Source: an uncultured Flavobacteriaceae bacterium
Lineage (GTDB): Bacteria > Bacteroidota > Bacteroidia > Flavobacteriales > Flavobacteriaceae
Assembly (NCBI GenBank): GCA_947497145.1
Contig: CANMFQ010000014.1
Span: 1-64,000 of the forward strand
DNA: 64,000 bases
Reading direction: 5' to 3'
Of the stretch, positions 37,133 to 47,738 are shown one piece after another (position 1 is the first letter of the stretch; each line of letters begins with the position of its first letter). The position numbers were made by a program, and so were the translations under genes. The notes under the pieces are model-generated. The model searched no databases and was not told the DNA's origin. It worked only from the letters and a program-made list of their open reading frames with translations.

Positions 37133-40100
37133 TTATTCAACAATAATATTCTTACTGTCGGACCAAGTTCCTCCTTGAGTTCTCAAGATATAACTACCCG
37201 CCTGAATGTGATCTAGGCTAAAGTGAATAGTTACATTACCATTCTCCATTACAAACGATTTTGGCACGCCAATCATTCTACCTGTAATGTCATACAATGC
37301 TACTTGTATATCTTCTTTTCTATCTACAAAATCAGCACTACCCTTCAAAGAAATTGCGGTGAGTGAACCATCAGTATCTGGCGCTTCTTCTCTATGCAAC
37401 TCTACAGTCAATATGCCTCCAGCTTTAACTGGTATAGGGTATACGTTCTTGATTCTTGAAGGACGTGGACCTTTAGACTCTGTATAACAGAATTTACGTG
37501 TTACTATAATAGTATCTGTTGCTTCACAATCAATACAATTCTCAACTGTTACAACATAGGTACCAGCTTTGTTAATACTGATAGTCTTTTGATTAGGATT
37601 TCCTACTATCTCTCCGTCTACAGTTGACCATACGTAACTTACGTTTTGCTCTACACATTCCTCTAATGGAATATTCACATCACCATTAGTATAAAAACCA
37701 TCACCTCCAGTTACATAGAACCAACCTGAAGCTCCTAAACCTGTACGTACAACATCAGCTCCTACACCTAATTGAAATGCACTACCTTTTACTGATAGGT
37801 TGAACACCCCATGGTTTTGAGAGTTTATTGTTCCTGACCAAGTTGTCCAGTACTCCCAGCTAGATGTATCAAAATCTTGACAAGAGTTTAGATTTGGACT
37901 ACCTACTGGTGCTATTGTTGTATTTCCTGTTAATAAAGCATCAATAGTAATCACATCAGTACCATTGCTGGCTGTAGCTGTATATCTAGCTGATCCGTTA
38001 GATAACTTTTGGAAGCTTTGTGTTGAAGCTTTGAATTTGAAATTATCATAATCACCACCTGCATTTGCAGTTGAGACTAAGAAGATTTCGAAGTCACCAG
38101 CAGGACCAAAACATCTGTCTCTTGTTGTTATTGGATACTGACATCCACCTGGACATTCAGCTGTTTCATCTTCAACATCAGCTGTAATCATAATAGTTTC
38201 GCCTGGGCATATTCTGATATCATTACCAGCATCTACACTTATTTGACAAATCTCTACTAAACCAGCATCGATTGTAGGTATATCTTCTCTTTCTACTTCA
38301 AAACATTGTGTTTGTCCGTTCTGGTTTGCATCTGAATCTACAGCATCATCAAGACCCATATTTCTTTGCGTGAACTCTAAACCATCTGGAATATCACTAA
38401 ATACTACATAGTAAAAACCAGAATCAGGACATACTCTAAAGTTATATGCTCCTGCTTCGCCAGCTGCATTATTTGCTGTAGTTGTAGTAGCCACCTGAGT
38501 GCCATCACAGTGGTATAAAGTGGCTGTTACACCATTAACACCAGTTTCATTGGCATCTTGAACTCCATTTCGGTTTTCATCTGTCCAAACATAATCACCA
38601 ATGGTTACTTTTCTATCTACATTAACTACTACACTATCAGAAACCGTACAACCATCTTTGGTTAACGATACCGTATAGGTTGTTGTCACTGATGGATTTA
38701 CCGTAATAGAAGATGTTGTTTCTCCTGTGCTCCATAAATAAGTTCCCTCATCACCAGTAGCTGTAAGAACAGTATCTTCAGCTTCACAGATAGTAACATC
38801 TGCACTAGCCATAACTTCTATTTGAGGTCTAACTGTAACAACTACCTCATCAGTAACTGTACAACCATCAACAGTGACAGCAACTGTCAAGGTTGTAGTC
38901 TCCATTAAGTTTACAGTAATTGTAGGTGTTGTTTCGCCTGTACTCCATAAGTATGTTCCTCCTCCTGTTGCAGTAAGAACGGTATCTTCGGCGTAACAAA
39001 CAGTAACATCAGCTCCTGCATTAGCGTTGATTCTTGGCTTAACTGTTACCACTACCTCATCGGTAACGGTACAACCATCAACAGTAACAGCTACTGTGTA
39101 TGTTGTTGTTTCAGTTGGATTAACCGTAATAGTAGACGTTGTTTCACCAGTACTCCATAAGTATGTTCCTCCTCCTGTTGCAGTAAGAACAGTATTTTCT
39201 CCGTAACAAATAACAACATCGCTACCTGCATTAGCATCAATTTCTGGTTTAACCGTCACAACTACCTCATCAGTAACCGTACAACCATCAACGGTAACGG
39301 CCACTGTAAATGTCGTCGTCTCCATTAAATTTACGGTGATAGAAGGTGTTGTTTCTCCTGTACTCCATAAGTACGTTCCCCCTCCTGTTGCAGTAAGAAC
39401 AGTATCTTCAGCATAACAAACGGTAACATCAGCACCTGCATTAGCTTCAACTCTTGGTTTAACTGTTACTACTACCTCATCAGTAACTGTACAACCATCA
39501 ACAGTAACGGCTACTGTGTATGTTGTTGTTTCAGTTGGATTAACCGTAATAGAAGATGTTGTTTCTCCTGTACTCCATAAGTATGTTCCTCCACCTGTTG
39601 CTGTAAGAACGGTATCTTCGGCATAACAGGCGATAACATCATCACCTGCATTGGCATTGATTCTTGGTTTAACCGTTACTACTACCTCGTCAGTAGCTGT
39701 ACAACCATTTGCCGTAACTGTAACAGAATATGTTGTTGTTTCTGTTGGATTAACCGTAATAGTAGACGTTGTTTCACCAGTACTCCATAAGTATGTTCCT
39801 CCTCCTGTTGCAGTAAGAACAGTATTTTCTCCGTAACAAATAACAACATCGCTACCTGCATTAGCATCAATTTCTTCTTTAACTGTTACAACTACTTCAT
39901 CAGTAATTGAACATTGATTATCACAACCAGTTACAGTAACTGAATACGTACCTGACGTTGAAACTGTAATTGTTGGTGTAGTTGCTCCTGTTGACCATAA
40001 GTAAGAAACGTTCTCACCTGTATCACATCCAGTATATCCACTAACCTGTGGCGTAAGGGTTACTTCTTCATCTGCACATATTACAGCATTGCTACCTAAA

Positions 40101-41722
40101 TCTACTTCGAATGATGGTCTAACCAAAATTAAATCAGATGCAGTACAACCATTACAATTTCGTGCAGTAACACTATAAACACCAGGCATCGTTACACTCA
40201 ATGTTTGACCAGTTGCGCCTGCTATTACTTGATCATCTTTTTTCCACTCATATGTTACTTGATCAGTACATGGGGCTGTAATTGTATTAGATACAATTCT
40301 TGCTGTAAGTGTTTTTGAAGCATCACCACATAAAGACACGTCATTACCTAAATCTACTTGAAGAGAACTAACAGTTACTGTAACTGTATCGGTATCTTGA
40401 CAACTCCCTTTGGTAACAACAACTGAGTATGTAGTTGTTTGTGTAGGTGATACTGTTATTGTAGCAGTTGTTTCACCTGTACTCCATAAATACGTACCGC
40501 CACCAGAAGCAGTAAGTGTTGTAGAATCTTTATCATCACATATTAATTTGTCAGGGCCAGCATCAGCATGCACTTGCTCTAAAACATTCACCCTAACTGA
40601 ATCGCTATCTTGGCAACTACCATTTGAAACGGTTACAGTATAGGTTGTACTTTGATTTGGAGATACTGTTATAGTAGCTGTTCGCTCCCCCGTACTCCAT
40701 AAATATGTACCGCCACCACTAGCAGTAAGCGTTGTGCTTGTACCACCACAAATAGTTTTATCTGGTCCTGCTTGTGCAGTAACATTTAATACGTTTACAT
40801 AAACATAATCAGTTTTTGAACAGCTACCTGATGTAGCTGTTACACTATATCTTGTACGTGTTGTAGGACTTACTCTAATTGTTCTAGAGGTTTCACCTGT
40901 ACTCCATCTAAAGCTTCCAGTTCCTGTAGCCGTAAGTGTTACAGAATCACCAGCACAAATAGTTTTGTCTGGCCCTGCATTTACACTACATGGGTTATAG
41001 GGTAGTAAAACGCCAAAAACTTCGTTACAACGCTTACCCCAACCATCGTTCCACATACCAAAGCCCATTTTACCACTACCATCATTACCGGCATTAGTTC
41101 CCATAATGAAAGGCTTGTTATTTTGATCTTTACGAATACTATAGCTTCTTCCTCCTTCATTAACACTACCAGAAAAGTTACTATAGTAATATTGTCCACG
41201 TATTCTATTTTGATAACATGGATTAGGCCAAGTAGAACCCGAACCAGTTTTACCAGACATATTAATAGTAATCTGAGCTATTCTACCATTATTGTGCAGA
41301 CGTCCTCTAAGTACAGCAGTACCATTAGTATATTCCGTTAATCTGAGATCCGAATAAGCATGCCATGTTTCATAACTAGAATGCCCACATCCCACGACAT
41401 TTCTAAAGAAAACGGCAGAACCTGGAAAAGGGCCGCAACTGGCTGGCGAATCTTGTACTTTCCATTCTCGCCATACGGCAAATGGCGCAGTACTTTCTGA
41501 AGCCGTTTTAGCCGCTACCGGTTGCTTGCTCCATATGTGCGATAAATATGAAATAGCAGATCTGTCGTTTACAGTTTCAGTGTCATTCTCTGATATGTTA
41601 AAGAACGTCTCATTTCCACTAGTTACTGTAGTAAAAGCAACTGCATTTAAAGCACCACCAAATAGACAGACTATTATTACGGTTAGCCTACAGAGTTGAA
41701 AGTTGAATAGTTTTTTAATCAT
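37133..41722 (-). CDS. Large T9SS-secreted repeat protein (adhesin-like)
   Basis: 1529 residues. A signal peptide (about 1-29) precedes an N-terminal domain (about 50-245). Eleven Ig/PKD-like repeats of about 70 residues follow (about 246-1035; core LTATGGGTYLWSTGETT and a terminal TDEVVVTVKP). Then come an SdrD-B-like domain (about 1037-1130, IGDYVWTDENRNGVQD), another lectin-like region and a type IX sorting domain (about last 90 residues, NVYPIPVKAGG ... GSYILRT). It should be exported by T9SS and displayed or released, with a role in adhesion or gliding. Copies 6-11 repeat in DNA with an exact 210-bp period. Isolated transcription, ending at the terminator at 37079-37107. Confidence 0.9.
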   Translation of the reverse strand: MIKKLFNFQLCRLTVIIVCLFGGALNAVAFTTVTSGNETFFNISENDTETVNDRSAISYLSHIWSKQPVAAKTASESTAPFAVWREWKVQDSPASCGPFPGSAVFFRNVVGCGHSSYETWHAYSDLRLTEYTNGTAVLRGRLHNNGRIAQITINMSGKTGSGSTWPNPCYQNRIRGQYYYSNFSGSVNEGGRSYSIRKDQNNKPFIMGTNAGNDGSGKMGFGMWNDGWGKRCNEVFGVLLPYNPCSVNAGPDKTICAGDSVTLTATGTGSFRWSTGETSRTIRVSPTTRTRYSVTATSGSCSKTDYVYVNVLNVTAQAGPDKTICGGTSTTLTASGGGTYLWSTGERTATITVSPNQSTTYTVTVSNGSCQDSDSVRVNVLEQVHADAGPDKLICDDKDSTTLTASGGGTYLWSTGETTATITVSPTQTTTYSVVVTKGSCQDTDTVTVTVSSLQVDLGNDVSLCGDASKTLTARIVSNTITAPCTDQVTYEWKKDDQVIAGATGQTLSVTMPGVYSVTARNCNGCTASDLILVRPSFEVDLGSNAVICADEEVTLTPQVSGYTGCDTGENVSYLWSTGATTPTITVSTSGTYSVTVTGCDNQCSITDEVVVTVKEEIDANAGSDVVICYGENTVLTATGGGTYLWSTGETTSTITVNPTETTTYSVTVTANGCTATDEVVVTVKPRINANAGDDVIACYAEDTVLTATGGGTYLWSTGETTSSITVNPTETTTYTVAVTVDGCTVTDEVVVTVKPRVEANAGADVTVCYAEDTVLTATGGGTYLWSTGETTPSITVNLMETTTFTVAVTVDGCTVTDEVVVTVKPEIDANAGSDVVICYGENTVLTATGGGTYLWSTGETTSTITVNPTETTTYTVAVTVDGCTVTDEVVVTVKPRINANAGADVTVCYAEDTVLTATGGGTYLWSTGETTPTITVNLMETTTLTVAVTVDGCTVTDEVVVTVRPQIEVMASADVTICEAEDTVLTATGDEGTYLWSTGETTSSITVNPSVTTTYTVSLTKDGCTVSDSVVVNVDRKVTIGDYVWTDENRNGVQDANETGVNGVTATLYHCDGTQVATTTTANNAAGEAGAYNFRVCPDSGFYYVVFSDIPDGLEFTQRNMGLDDAVDSDANQNGQTQCFEVEREDIPTIDAGLVEICQISVDAGNDIRICPGETIMITADVEDETAECPGGCQYPITTRDRCFGPAGDFEIFLVSTANAGGDYDNFKFKASTQSFQKLSNGSARYTATASNGTDVITIDALLTGNTTIAPVGSPNLNSCQDFDTSSWEYWTTWSGTINSQNHGVFNLSVKGSAFQLGVGADVVRTGLGASGWFYVTGGDGFYTNGDVNIPLEECVEQNVSYVWSTVDGEIVGNPNQKTISINKAGTYVVTVENCIDCEATDTIIVTRKFCYTESKGPRPSRIKNVYPIPVKAGGILTVELHREEAPDTDGSLTAISLKGSADFVDRKEDIQVALYDITGRMIGVPKSFVMENGNVTIHFSLDHIQAGSYILRTQGGTWSDSKNIIVE
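38630..39900. repeat. Tandem 210-bp coding repeats
   Basis: The marker string ACTACCTCAT (or a one-base variant) recurs at 38841, 39051, 39261, 39471, 39681 and 39891, exactly 210 bases apart. These are copies 6-11 of the repeat domain of the T9SS protein. Units alternate between two flavours (SDVVICYGEN and ADVTVCYAED), so copies 6 and 9, and 8 and 10, are closest to each other. Confidence 0.92.
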
Positions 41723-42213
41723 GAACTTTGTATTTAATTAAATTCTTTGTTGGGAGTTATTAAGAGTAAAATATATTTTTATTAGTTGATTTTAAATAAC
41801 CTTTACCAGCAGCTATTTGAACATGCATGGCGTTGAAAATTTATAAGATATATTTTGTGAAATTGTAGTTTCTTAATAATCATATTGTTGTATTTACAAA
41901 ACTTCGAACTGTTAATCACCACCCTAAAAACCCCGTACATACCATGCCTTTTTAAAAAGAAAAAACATGATACTAAGATTTCCGAATTAGGACATTCAGT
42001 TGTTTTAACAACCAAAATTAGCTGTAGCAAAAGGGAAAGAAAGAGAAAAAAATCAATATTCGATAAACATGATAAAATCTTCTACAACCGTAATATCAGC
42101 ATGCATTTCAACAACCATCATTATCGATTAAATACAACTTTAGATCTGACTCATATTTTAGAAAAAAATCAAACTAAGGAGAATTTATTTTAAGAGAAGA
42201 GAACTAGTGTGTA
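41723..42213. other. Intergenic region upstream of T9SS gene
   Basis: About 490 AT-rich bases between the start of the T9SS gene and the end of the hybrid kinase gene (both leftward). An ORF of 102 codons at 41885-42193 (rightward) is Lys/Asn/His-rich with no recognisable domain and is not called. No regulatory site is recognised. Confidence 0.5.
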
Positions 42214-44412
42214 TCATACTGCCATAGTTAAGTAATGAATTTGAGTTATCAAATCCTCCTTTTTAAAAGGCTTCGTTAAAATTGAACTGATATTACTAAT
42301 TTTTGCTTTTACCTGTACCTCATTAAAATCAAGTGCAGTTAAAGCAATTATAGGCAAGGAAGGTTGTAGACTGGTAATAATTACCGACGCTTCATACCCA
42401 TTCATAACATCCATATTTATATCCATTAACACAATATCATACTCGTTTTGCTTAACAAGTTCAATTGCTGCTTCACCCGACATTGCACTATCACAGATAC
42501 AGCCCTCTTTTTCAAGCGTTTTTTTGGTGACAATTACATTGATTCGGTTATCATCAACAACAAGTACTTTTTTATTTTTAATAACAGGCCGTTCTTCTTG
42601 ATTTTCAAGTAACCCCCTACTTCTAGGCAATTCAACAGTAAAGAAAAAAGTTGCACCTTCATTTTTTGCTGATTGTAAATAGATTTTACTATCAAATAAA
42701 GACAATAAATTCTTAACTATATACAAGCCCAAACCAGTACTATCGCCAAAATTATTATTCACACCTTTAAAGGCGTTAAAAATGAATTCTTGATCTTCTT
42801 TTTGTATTCCTATACCGTCATCCTTTACTTTTAAAGTCACTTTAGCAGCGGTTTCGGTTTTATCTTCTAAGCTAGCTATAACCCATATATTGCCATTTGT
42901 CGTATACTTTATAGCATTTCCTATTAGGTTTATTAAAATTTGAGATAAAATAGATTGATCGGTGTTTACCTCTGGAATGTTACTATCAAAAGAAAGATGA
43001 ATCTTACAATTCTCATTTTTTGCGTTGTTTGAAAATGAATTTACTACCGACTGAATGAGTGCTTTTAAATTGGTCTCCTCGCTTTTTAACTGTATTTTTT
43101 CAAGTTCAAAGCGAGAATACTGCAACATATTATTGATAAGCGTTTTTAAATGTGTTGACGAATAGCTTATTATGTTCAAATAATTTGATATTTCCTTTTC
43201 ATTTTCTTCTTTTTCAAGCAAATTTGCCGCAGAATAAATTCCGTGGATGGGTGTTCGTAATTCATGACTCATTACTGAAAAAAACCTTAAACGCTGCTCA
43301 TCAATATTTTTTAACACTCCATTTTTTTGGACTAAAACCTTGTTAAGATCTTTCTGTTTTCTGAACGATTTTATGATAAAGAAAATGAGTAATATGAGCA
43401 AACCTACCAAAAAGGATATCAAGGTAATTATGATTTTGGTATTTTTTAGTTCATTTATTTTGTTTTGCTGAAGCAATTGCTCTTTCTGTATCTCTTGCTC
43501 TTTTACAAAATATTTCCAGTTGTACTTTCTTAATTCTACTTTTATTGAATCAATAATACTAATGGTAGTATTGGTGTTCTTAAAAACCAATTTTCTGTAA
43601 TGCTCTAATGAGTCATTGTTGCGTTTTGTTATATCAAAATACTGAAATTTGTAGTTATTAATTTTTGCTTGTACGAAGTAATCATCCCACACGGAAAGTT
43701 CCAGGTCTCCAAATGAATATTCATCCAAAATACGATTAGCTTCATTCAAATCTTTATTGAGTTCAAATAACGCAAAAGCCTTTAACAACATAATTCGCTT
43801 TAGAATTCGATTAGGAATTCTTTTTTTTACAATTTCAGATTCATTTGCAAAATCATAGGTTTGGAATTCAGCATAAGCTTCATCACACAAATCAATAGTT
43901 TCATTATAGTAACCTCGCTCAAGATAAGTTTCAGCTAAAGCACGATACGAAAAAAAAACTCTGTTATAGTGTAGCTTGTTTAATCTTTTTATACAATATA
44001 GCAACAGACTATCGCTTTTTGCATACTCCTTTTTCTTTTTGTAATTAATAGCAATATTACCTAAAACCATAAGCGATCGCTTGGTAGGTTCATCATCGTC
44101 AGTTTTTATCTGACTATCGTAAAATTGCCTACTCTTGTTATAAAGTTTATTTGATAACTCATAATTTCCTGTAGCATTATAAAAAACCCCTTTTACATTG
44201 TACAAATACGCCAGCGCTATAGTGTCATTAAGCTTTAATGCGTCTTTTTCTAACTGATTTAATAGGTTGTGCGACTGTACCAAATACGTCTTACTCATTA
44301 AATTATACGCTTCAAATACTCCCGCAATAATTGAATCTTTTGTAACAGTTTGACCTTGTACAATAGATAGACTAATGCAAATAAAACTAATCAGAAAAAT
44401 TATTTTTTTCAT
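42214..44412 (-). CDS. TPR-containing hybrid sensor histidine kinase / response regulator
   Basis: 732 residues from ATG 44412. A signal peptide (MKKIIFLISFICISLSIVQG) is followed by periplasmic TPR-like helical repeats (about 30-300) and one membrane helix (about 325-347). HisKA has His383 in MSHELRTPIHG; HATPase_c has GNAIKYT, DDGIGI and GDSTGLGLYIVK. A C-terminal receiver domain has Asp664 (VLMDIN). The architecture matches flavobacterial hybrid kinases, which usually pass phosphate to a separate DNA-binding partner; no output domain is fused here. It lies upstream of the T9SS gene on the same strand but about 490 bases away, so co-regulation is unproven. Confidence 0.92.
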   Translation of the reverse strand: MKKIIFLISFICISLSIVQGQTVTKDSIIAGVFEAYNLMSKTYLVQSHNLLNQLEKDALKLNDTIALAYLYNVKGVFYNATGNYELSNKLYNKSRQFYDSQIKTDDDEPTKRSLMVLGNIAINYKKKKEYAKSDSLLLYCIKRLNKLHYNRVFFSYRALAETYLERGYYNETIDLCDEAYAEFQTYDFANESEIVKKRIPNRILKRIMLLKAFALFELNKDLNEANRILDEYSFGDLELSVWDDYFVQAKINNYKFQYFDITKRNNDSLEHYRKLVFKNTNTTISIIDSIKVELRKYNWKYFVKEQEIQKEQLLQQNKINELKNTKIIITLISFLVGLLILLIFFIIKSFRKQKDLNKVLVQKNGVLKNIDEQRLRFFSVMSHELRTPIHGIYSAANLLEKEENEKEISNYLNIISYSSTHLKTLINNMLQYSRFELEKIQLKSEETNLKALIQSVVNSFSNNAKNENCKIHLSFDSNIPEVNTDQSILSQILINLIGNAIKYTTNGNIWVIASLEDKTETAAKVTLKVKDDGIGIQKEDQEFIFNAFKGVNNNFGDSTGLGLYIVKNLLSLFDSKIYLQSAKNEGATFFFTVELPRSRGLLENQEERPVIKNKKVLVVDDNRINVIVTKKTLEKEGCICDSAMSGEAAIELVKQNEYDIVLMDINMDVMNGYEASVIITSLQPSLPIIALTALDFNEVQVKAKISNISSILTKPFKKEDLITQIHYLTMAV

Positions 44413-45553
44413 AATCATAACTAACCCAACTTGGTATTTTGTCTATTTTTTATTTGGGAATTATCTTTTTGTATTAGGAACGCACAACATGACTTAACCA
44501 TAACACTATCATACACTTAAAAATACCTTTTACACATTTTAAAGTAAAGTCTTTTCGCTTTTATGCAATTTAAAATCGTTATATCATGTCAAATATTCTT
44601 TCTATTACCTATTTCCTACCATTTATATCAGTAATCAAAAAAGTCTTGTCAAATTTTTAATACTCCTTTTATCTTCAGTTATGGCGCTCTCATTTAATAG
44701 GTCAAATACATTTGAATACTTAAGTTATAGGAAATGAATATTTTCTGTGAAGGATTTACAAGAGTTATTTCAATAGAAATTTTTTGGTGCTTTTTGAAAA
44801 CCTTTTGTGTCTTTTGCTTATAACACAATTAGCTGTATATGTTTATGATTTCATATTCGCTTAATTCAAAGCTTTTTACCGATAAAACTTCGCTTATACT
44901 AACACTGAACTTTTGATTGTACTCTTTTTCAATTACAAACCATTTTCACTTTTACATTCTCAATCCTGCTTCTAACAAGTTATTTTTATTTCACCCAATA
45001 CTAAATTTCATATCAAGCAATGTATAAAGTTAGTAAAACAGATTTAATATTCGACGTATAAATTTAATAAAAGACTACAAAATTACCAATAAAAGACTAC
45101 AAGAAAAGAAAGTGTTCTATAAATCAACAATACAGAGGCTCTATTTTATCATTGATTGAATACATAAACCAACTATAACCGAGAATCAATCACCCTGTAA
45201 TAGGTAAATTTTAAAAGACAAACCTAATCTGCTGTCATAATAAACAACAACGCTAACATCTACTTAATACATTTAAATTCACAAAATAATCGCAGCCAAT
45301 TCATTATAAGATGTTTATGTTATTTTTAGTATTTTCACCTCACTTGACAGTAAGTTTACATAATGAACTCATTTTGACTTTTTGTTTGAAAGCGAGAATT
45401 ATGACTTTTATAGGTAAAAGAAAAAGCTAAGATGAGCTCAATACAAATCAAAGTATTAATTTCAATAGTAATTAAAGCGGTAGTTCAACTAATTATAAAA
45501 CAGCTTAATTGTAAGTAGAACATCAAGTAATGCTACTAAAATAAAAAAAGGTA
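44413..45553. other. 1.1-kb non-coding region
   Basis: Very AT-rich with many stops in all frames. No protein-like reading, tRNA, repeat or terminator is recognised. It is the longest gene-free stretch of the window and would contain the promoters of the hybrid kinase (left) and the membrane protein at 45554 (right). Possibly decayed genes. Confidence 0.5.
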
Positions 45554-46231
45554 ATGACGGAATTACAGCAATCAACTTATCGCATTAGAAAACTTATTGG
45601 TTTTCTTGGCATATCATTGCCTCTGGCACTACCCTTATTGGCTAGTAACATGATAGTATCCTCAATAAGTCATTATTATTACCTAACGGCACCATCACTA
45701 TACTTCATTATTGTGTTATCATCATTAGCGCTTTTTCTAATTTCATACAAAGGCCACCCTATAGAGACGGATGAGTTTATTAATGATGATTGGCTAACCA
45801 ACCTGGCAGGCTTTGCCGCCTTATTGGTTGTATTAATTCCAACGGCATGTAATGATAGTGGAAATGCTACTATAAATGAAATATGTAGTAGTTGTAACCT
45901 CCCCTTATTTGGACACTTAAATGACCTCACAAGCACCTATCATTTTGTTGCCGCAGGAGTCTTTGTATTTTTAATGGGTTGGATGTCTTTTTTTAAGTTT
46001 TCAAGAGGTCAAGATCGTACAAGTTGGCAATACAAACTATACAAAACTTGCGGCTTAATCACTTGGCTAGCCATTAGCCTACTCATCATCTATTTCTTGT
46101 CTGATTTTAAAATAAATAATTTTGTTTTTTGGATGGAAACCTTAGCCATTTTGCCTTTTGGACTATCATGGTTAGTAAAAGGTGAAACGATTAAGGATAT
46201 TAAAGCAATGCACAAAAAGATGTTTGGATAA
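45554..46231 (+). CDS. Integral membrane protein of unknown function
   Basis: 225 residues with about six hydrophobic segments (about 16-33, 46-65, 84-100, 130-146, 168-187, 192-208). A conserved-looking HYYYL motif follows helix 1, and a cysteine cluster (CNDSGNATINEICSSCNLP) sits in an extracytoplasmic loop. I do not recognise the family with confidence; it resembles DUF998/Frag1-type small polytopic proteins. Single gene, convergent with the permease gene ending at 46344. Confidence 0.6.
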   Translation: MTELQQSTYRIRKLIGFLGISLPLALPLLASNMIVSSISHYYYLTAPSLYFIIVLSSLALFLISYKGHPIETDEFINDDWLTNLAGFAALLVVLIPTACNDSGNATINEICSSCNLPLFGHLNDLTSTYHFVAAGVFVFLMGWMSFFKFSRGQDRTSWQYKLYKTCGLITWLAISLLIIYFLSDFKINNFVFWMETLAILPFGLSWLVKGETIKDIKAMHKKMFG

Positions 46232-46343
46232 CATATCACTCAGTACAAGCTACAACGTTTTCTCGTAGGTGCTTATACTATGCATCATCAATTTCTTGCA
46301 TTCCAGAAATAATCAATACCCTATCAATGCTTGCAAAAGCTAC

Positions 46344-47687
46344 TTACGCACTTTGCGCTTTGGTCACCTTAAAAGCATACAAACCATAAAAGGCTACAAA
46401 TATCAAACAGATTAAAGGCAAAATAAACGAAAAATGTATTTCTGGTATACCAGCAGCCACTACATCGCCAAAAACTTCTTGTCCGTTTACTTGATCTCCA
46501 TAATCCATTATTTTGGCTTGTAGTTTGGGTAAAAATGCCCCTCCAACAATAGCCATTATTAAACCTGATGAAGCTAATTTTGCCTCCTCACCCATATCTT
46601 TAAGTGCGAGTCCGTAAATAGTAGGAAACATAATGGACATGAACACCGATACCAAGACAAGAAAAATAATACTCATCAAGCCTGATGAAAACATCACCCC
46701 TGCGCACATTAGCGAAGCCGCCAAACCAAAAATAGCGAGCATTTTGGCAGGATTTATTTTTCGCATCATAGCGGTACCTATAAATCTAGTGGTTACAAAT
46801 GATATCATAGCTGCAATATTCCACCAAGTTGCATCTATTCCTAAGTTTGACGATTCATTCAAATATTCTACCAATTGAAAAATAGCTGTCCAGCACATAA
46901 TTTGTGCACCCACGTAGAACATTTGGGCAACAACCCCCAACAGGTAGGTTTTACTTTTAAAAATTCGACTTACCGATTCCTTAATTGATAGATGATCACC
47001 CATAGTCATTGCAGGAATCTTAGTTTTCCATATCACGAAAAAAACCACCGCCACAAAAATGCCCACAGCAATATAAGGTACACTAATTACATTTAGGTCA
47101 AAGGCCTTAATTTCAGCAGCCTTTTCTGCACCTAGTGCTGCAATTTCAGCACTATCAGCATAATCTGTTGAAAGTAGCCTATCTAAAACAATGAATTTTG
47201 CTATTAACATACCTGTTAACGAACCTATAGGATTGAAGGACTGGGCAAGGTTTAAACGACGTGTGGCCGTTACCTTATCCCCCATGGATAAAATTAATGG
47301 GTTTGAGGTGGTTTCTAAAAATCCAAGACCGCAGGTAATTACAAAAAGGGAGATTAAAAAATAGGTATAGGACCCATTCTCTGCCGCAGGGTAGAAAAGA
47401 ATTGCTCCAAGCGCATATAACCCTAAGCCTAGTAACAAGCCCGATTTATAACTGAACTTTCGAATAAAAAGTGCCGCAGGAATAGCCATTACCCCATATC
47501 CAAAATAAAAAGCAAACTGTACATTATAAGCTTCCTCATTTGAAAGTATCATTACCTTTTTAAAGGCAGCAACCATAGGATTGGTTAAATCATTGGCAAA
47601 TCCCCATAGAGCAAAGATGGATGTTGCGGCGATAAAAGGCACCAAAAGTTCTTTGGGCACTACAGGTATTTTCAATGATTTGCTCAT
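46344..47687 (-). CDS. fucP: L-fucose/L-galactose permease-like MFS transporter
   Basis: 447 residues, 12 membrane helices, of the FucP (L-fucose:proton symporter) group of the MFS. Typical features: FALWGFANDLTNPMVAAFKKVM in helix 1, KFSYKSGLLLGLGLYALGA in the 2-4 region, and LETTSNPLILSMGD. FucP of E. coli also carries L-galactose. It is the last gene of the leftward eight-gene operon and should bring the deoxy- or L-galactose substrate into the cytoplasm for the dehydrogenase, lactonase and later enzymes. Substrate assignment is inferred from the neighbours. Confidence 0.85.
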   Translation of the reverse strand: MSKSLKIPVVPKELLVPFIAATSIFALWGFANDLTNPMVAAFKKVMILSNEEAYNVQFAFYFGYGVMAIPAALFIRKFSYKSGLLLGLGLYALGAILFYPAAENGSYTYFLISLFVITCGLGFLETTSNPLILSMGDKVTATRRLNLAQSFNPIGSLTGMLIAKFIVLDRLLSTDYADSAEIAALGAEKAAEIKAFDLNVISVPYIAVGIFVAVVFFVIWKTKIPAMTMGDHLSIKESVSRIFKSKTYLLGVVAQMFYVGAQIMCWTAIFQLVEYLNESSNLGIDATWWNIAAMISFVTTRFIGTAMMRKINPAKMLAIFGLAASLMCAGVMFSSGLMSIIFLVLVSVFMSIMFPTIYGLALKDMGEEAKLASSGLIMAIVGGAFLPKLQAKIMDYGDQVNGQEVFGDVVAAGIPEIHFSFILPLICLIFVAFYGLYAFKVTKAQSA

Positions 47688-47738
47688 AATTTAATTGGCT
47701 TAAAAATTTATTGGATTTATTTGGTATTTGCTTTTGTA

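Noticed and set aside
38630-39900. CRISPR-like or intergenic tandem repeat
   Set aside because: The 210-bp units lie wholly inside one long reading frame and translate to Ig/PKD-like repeats.
41885-42193. Rightward open frame of 102 codons
   Set aside because: Lys/Asn/His-rich low-complexity translation, no domain, no good start context; probably a chance frame in AT-rich intergenic DNA.
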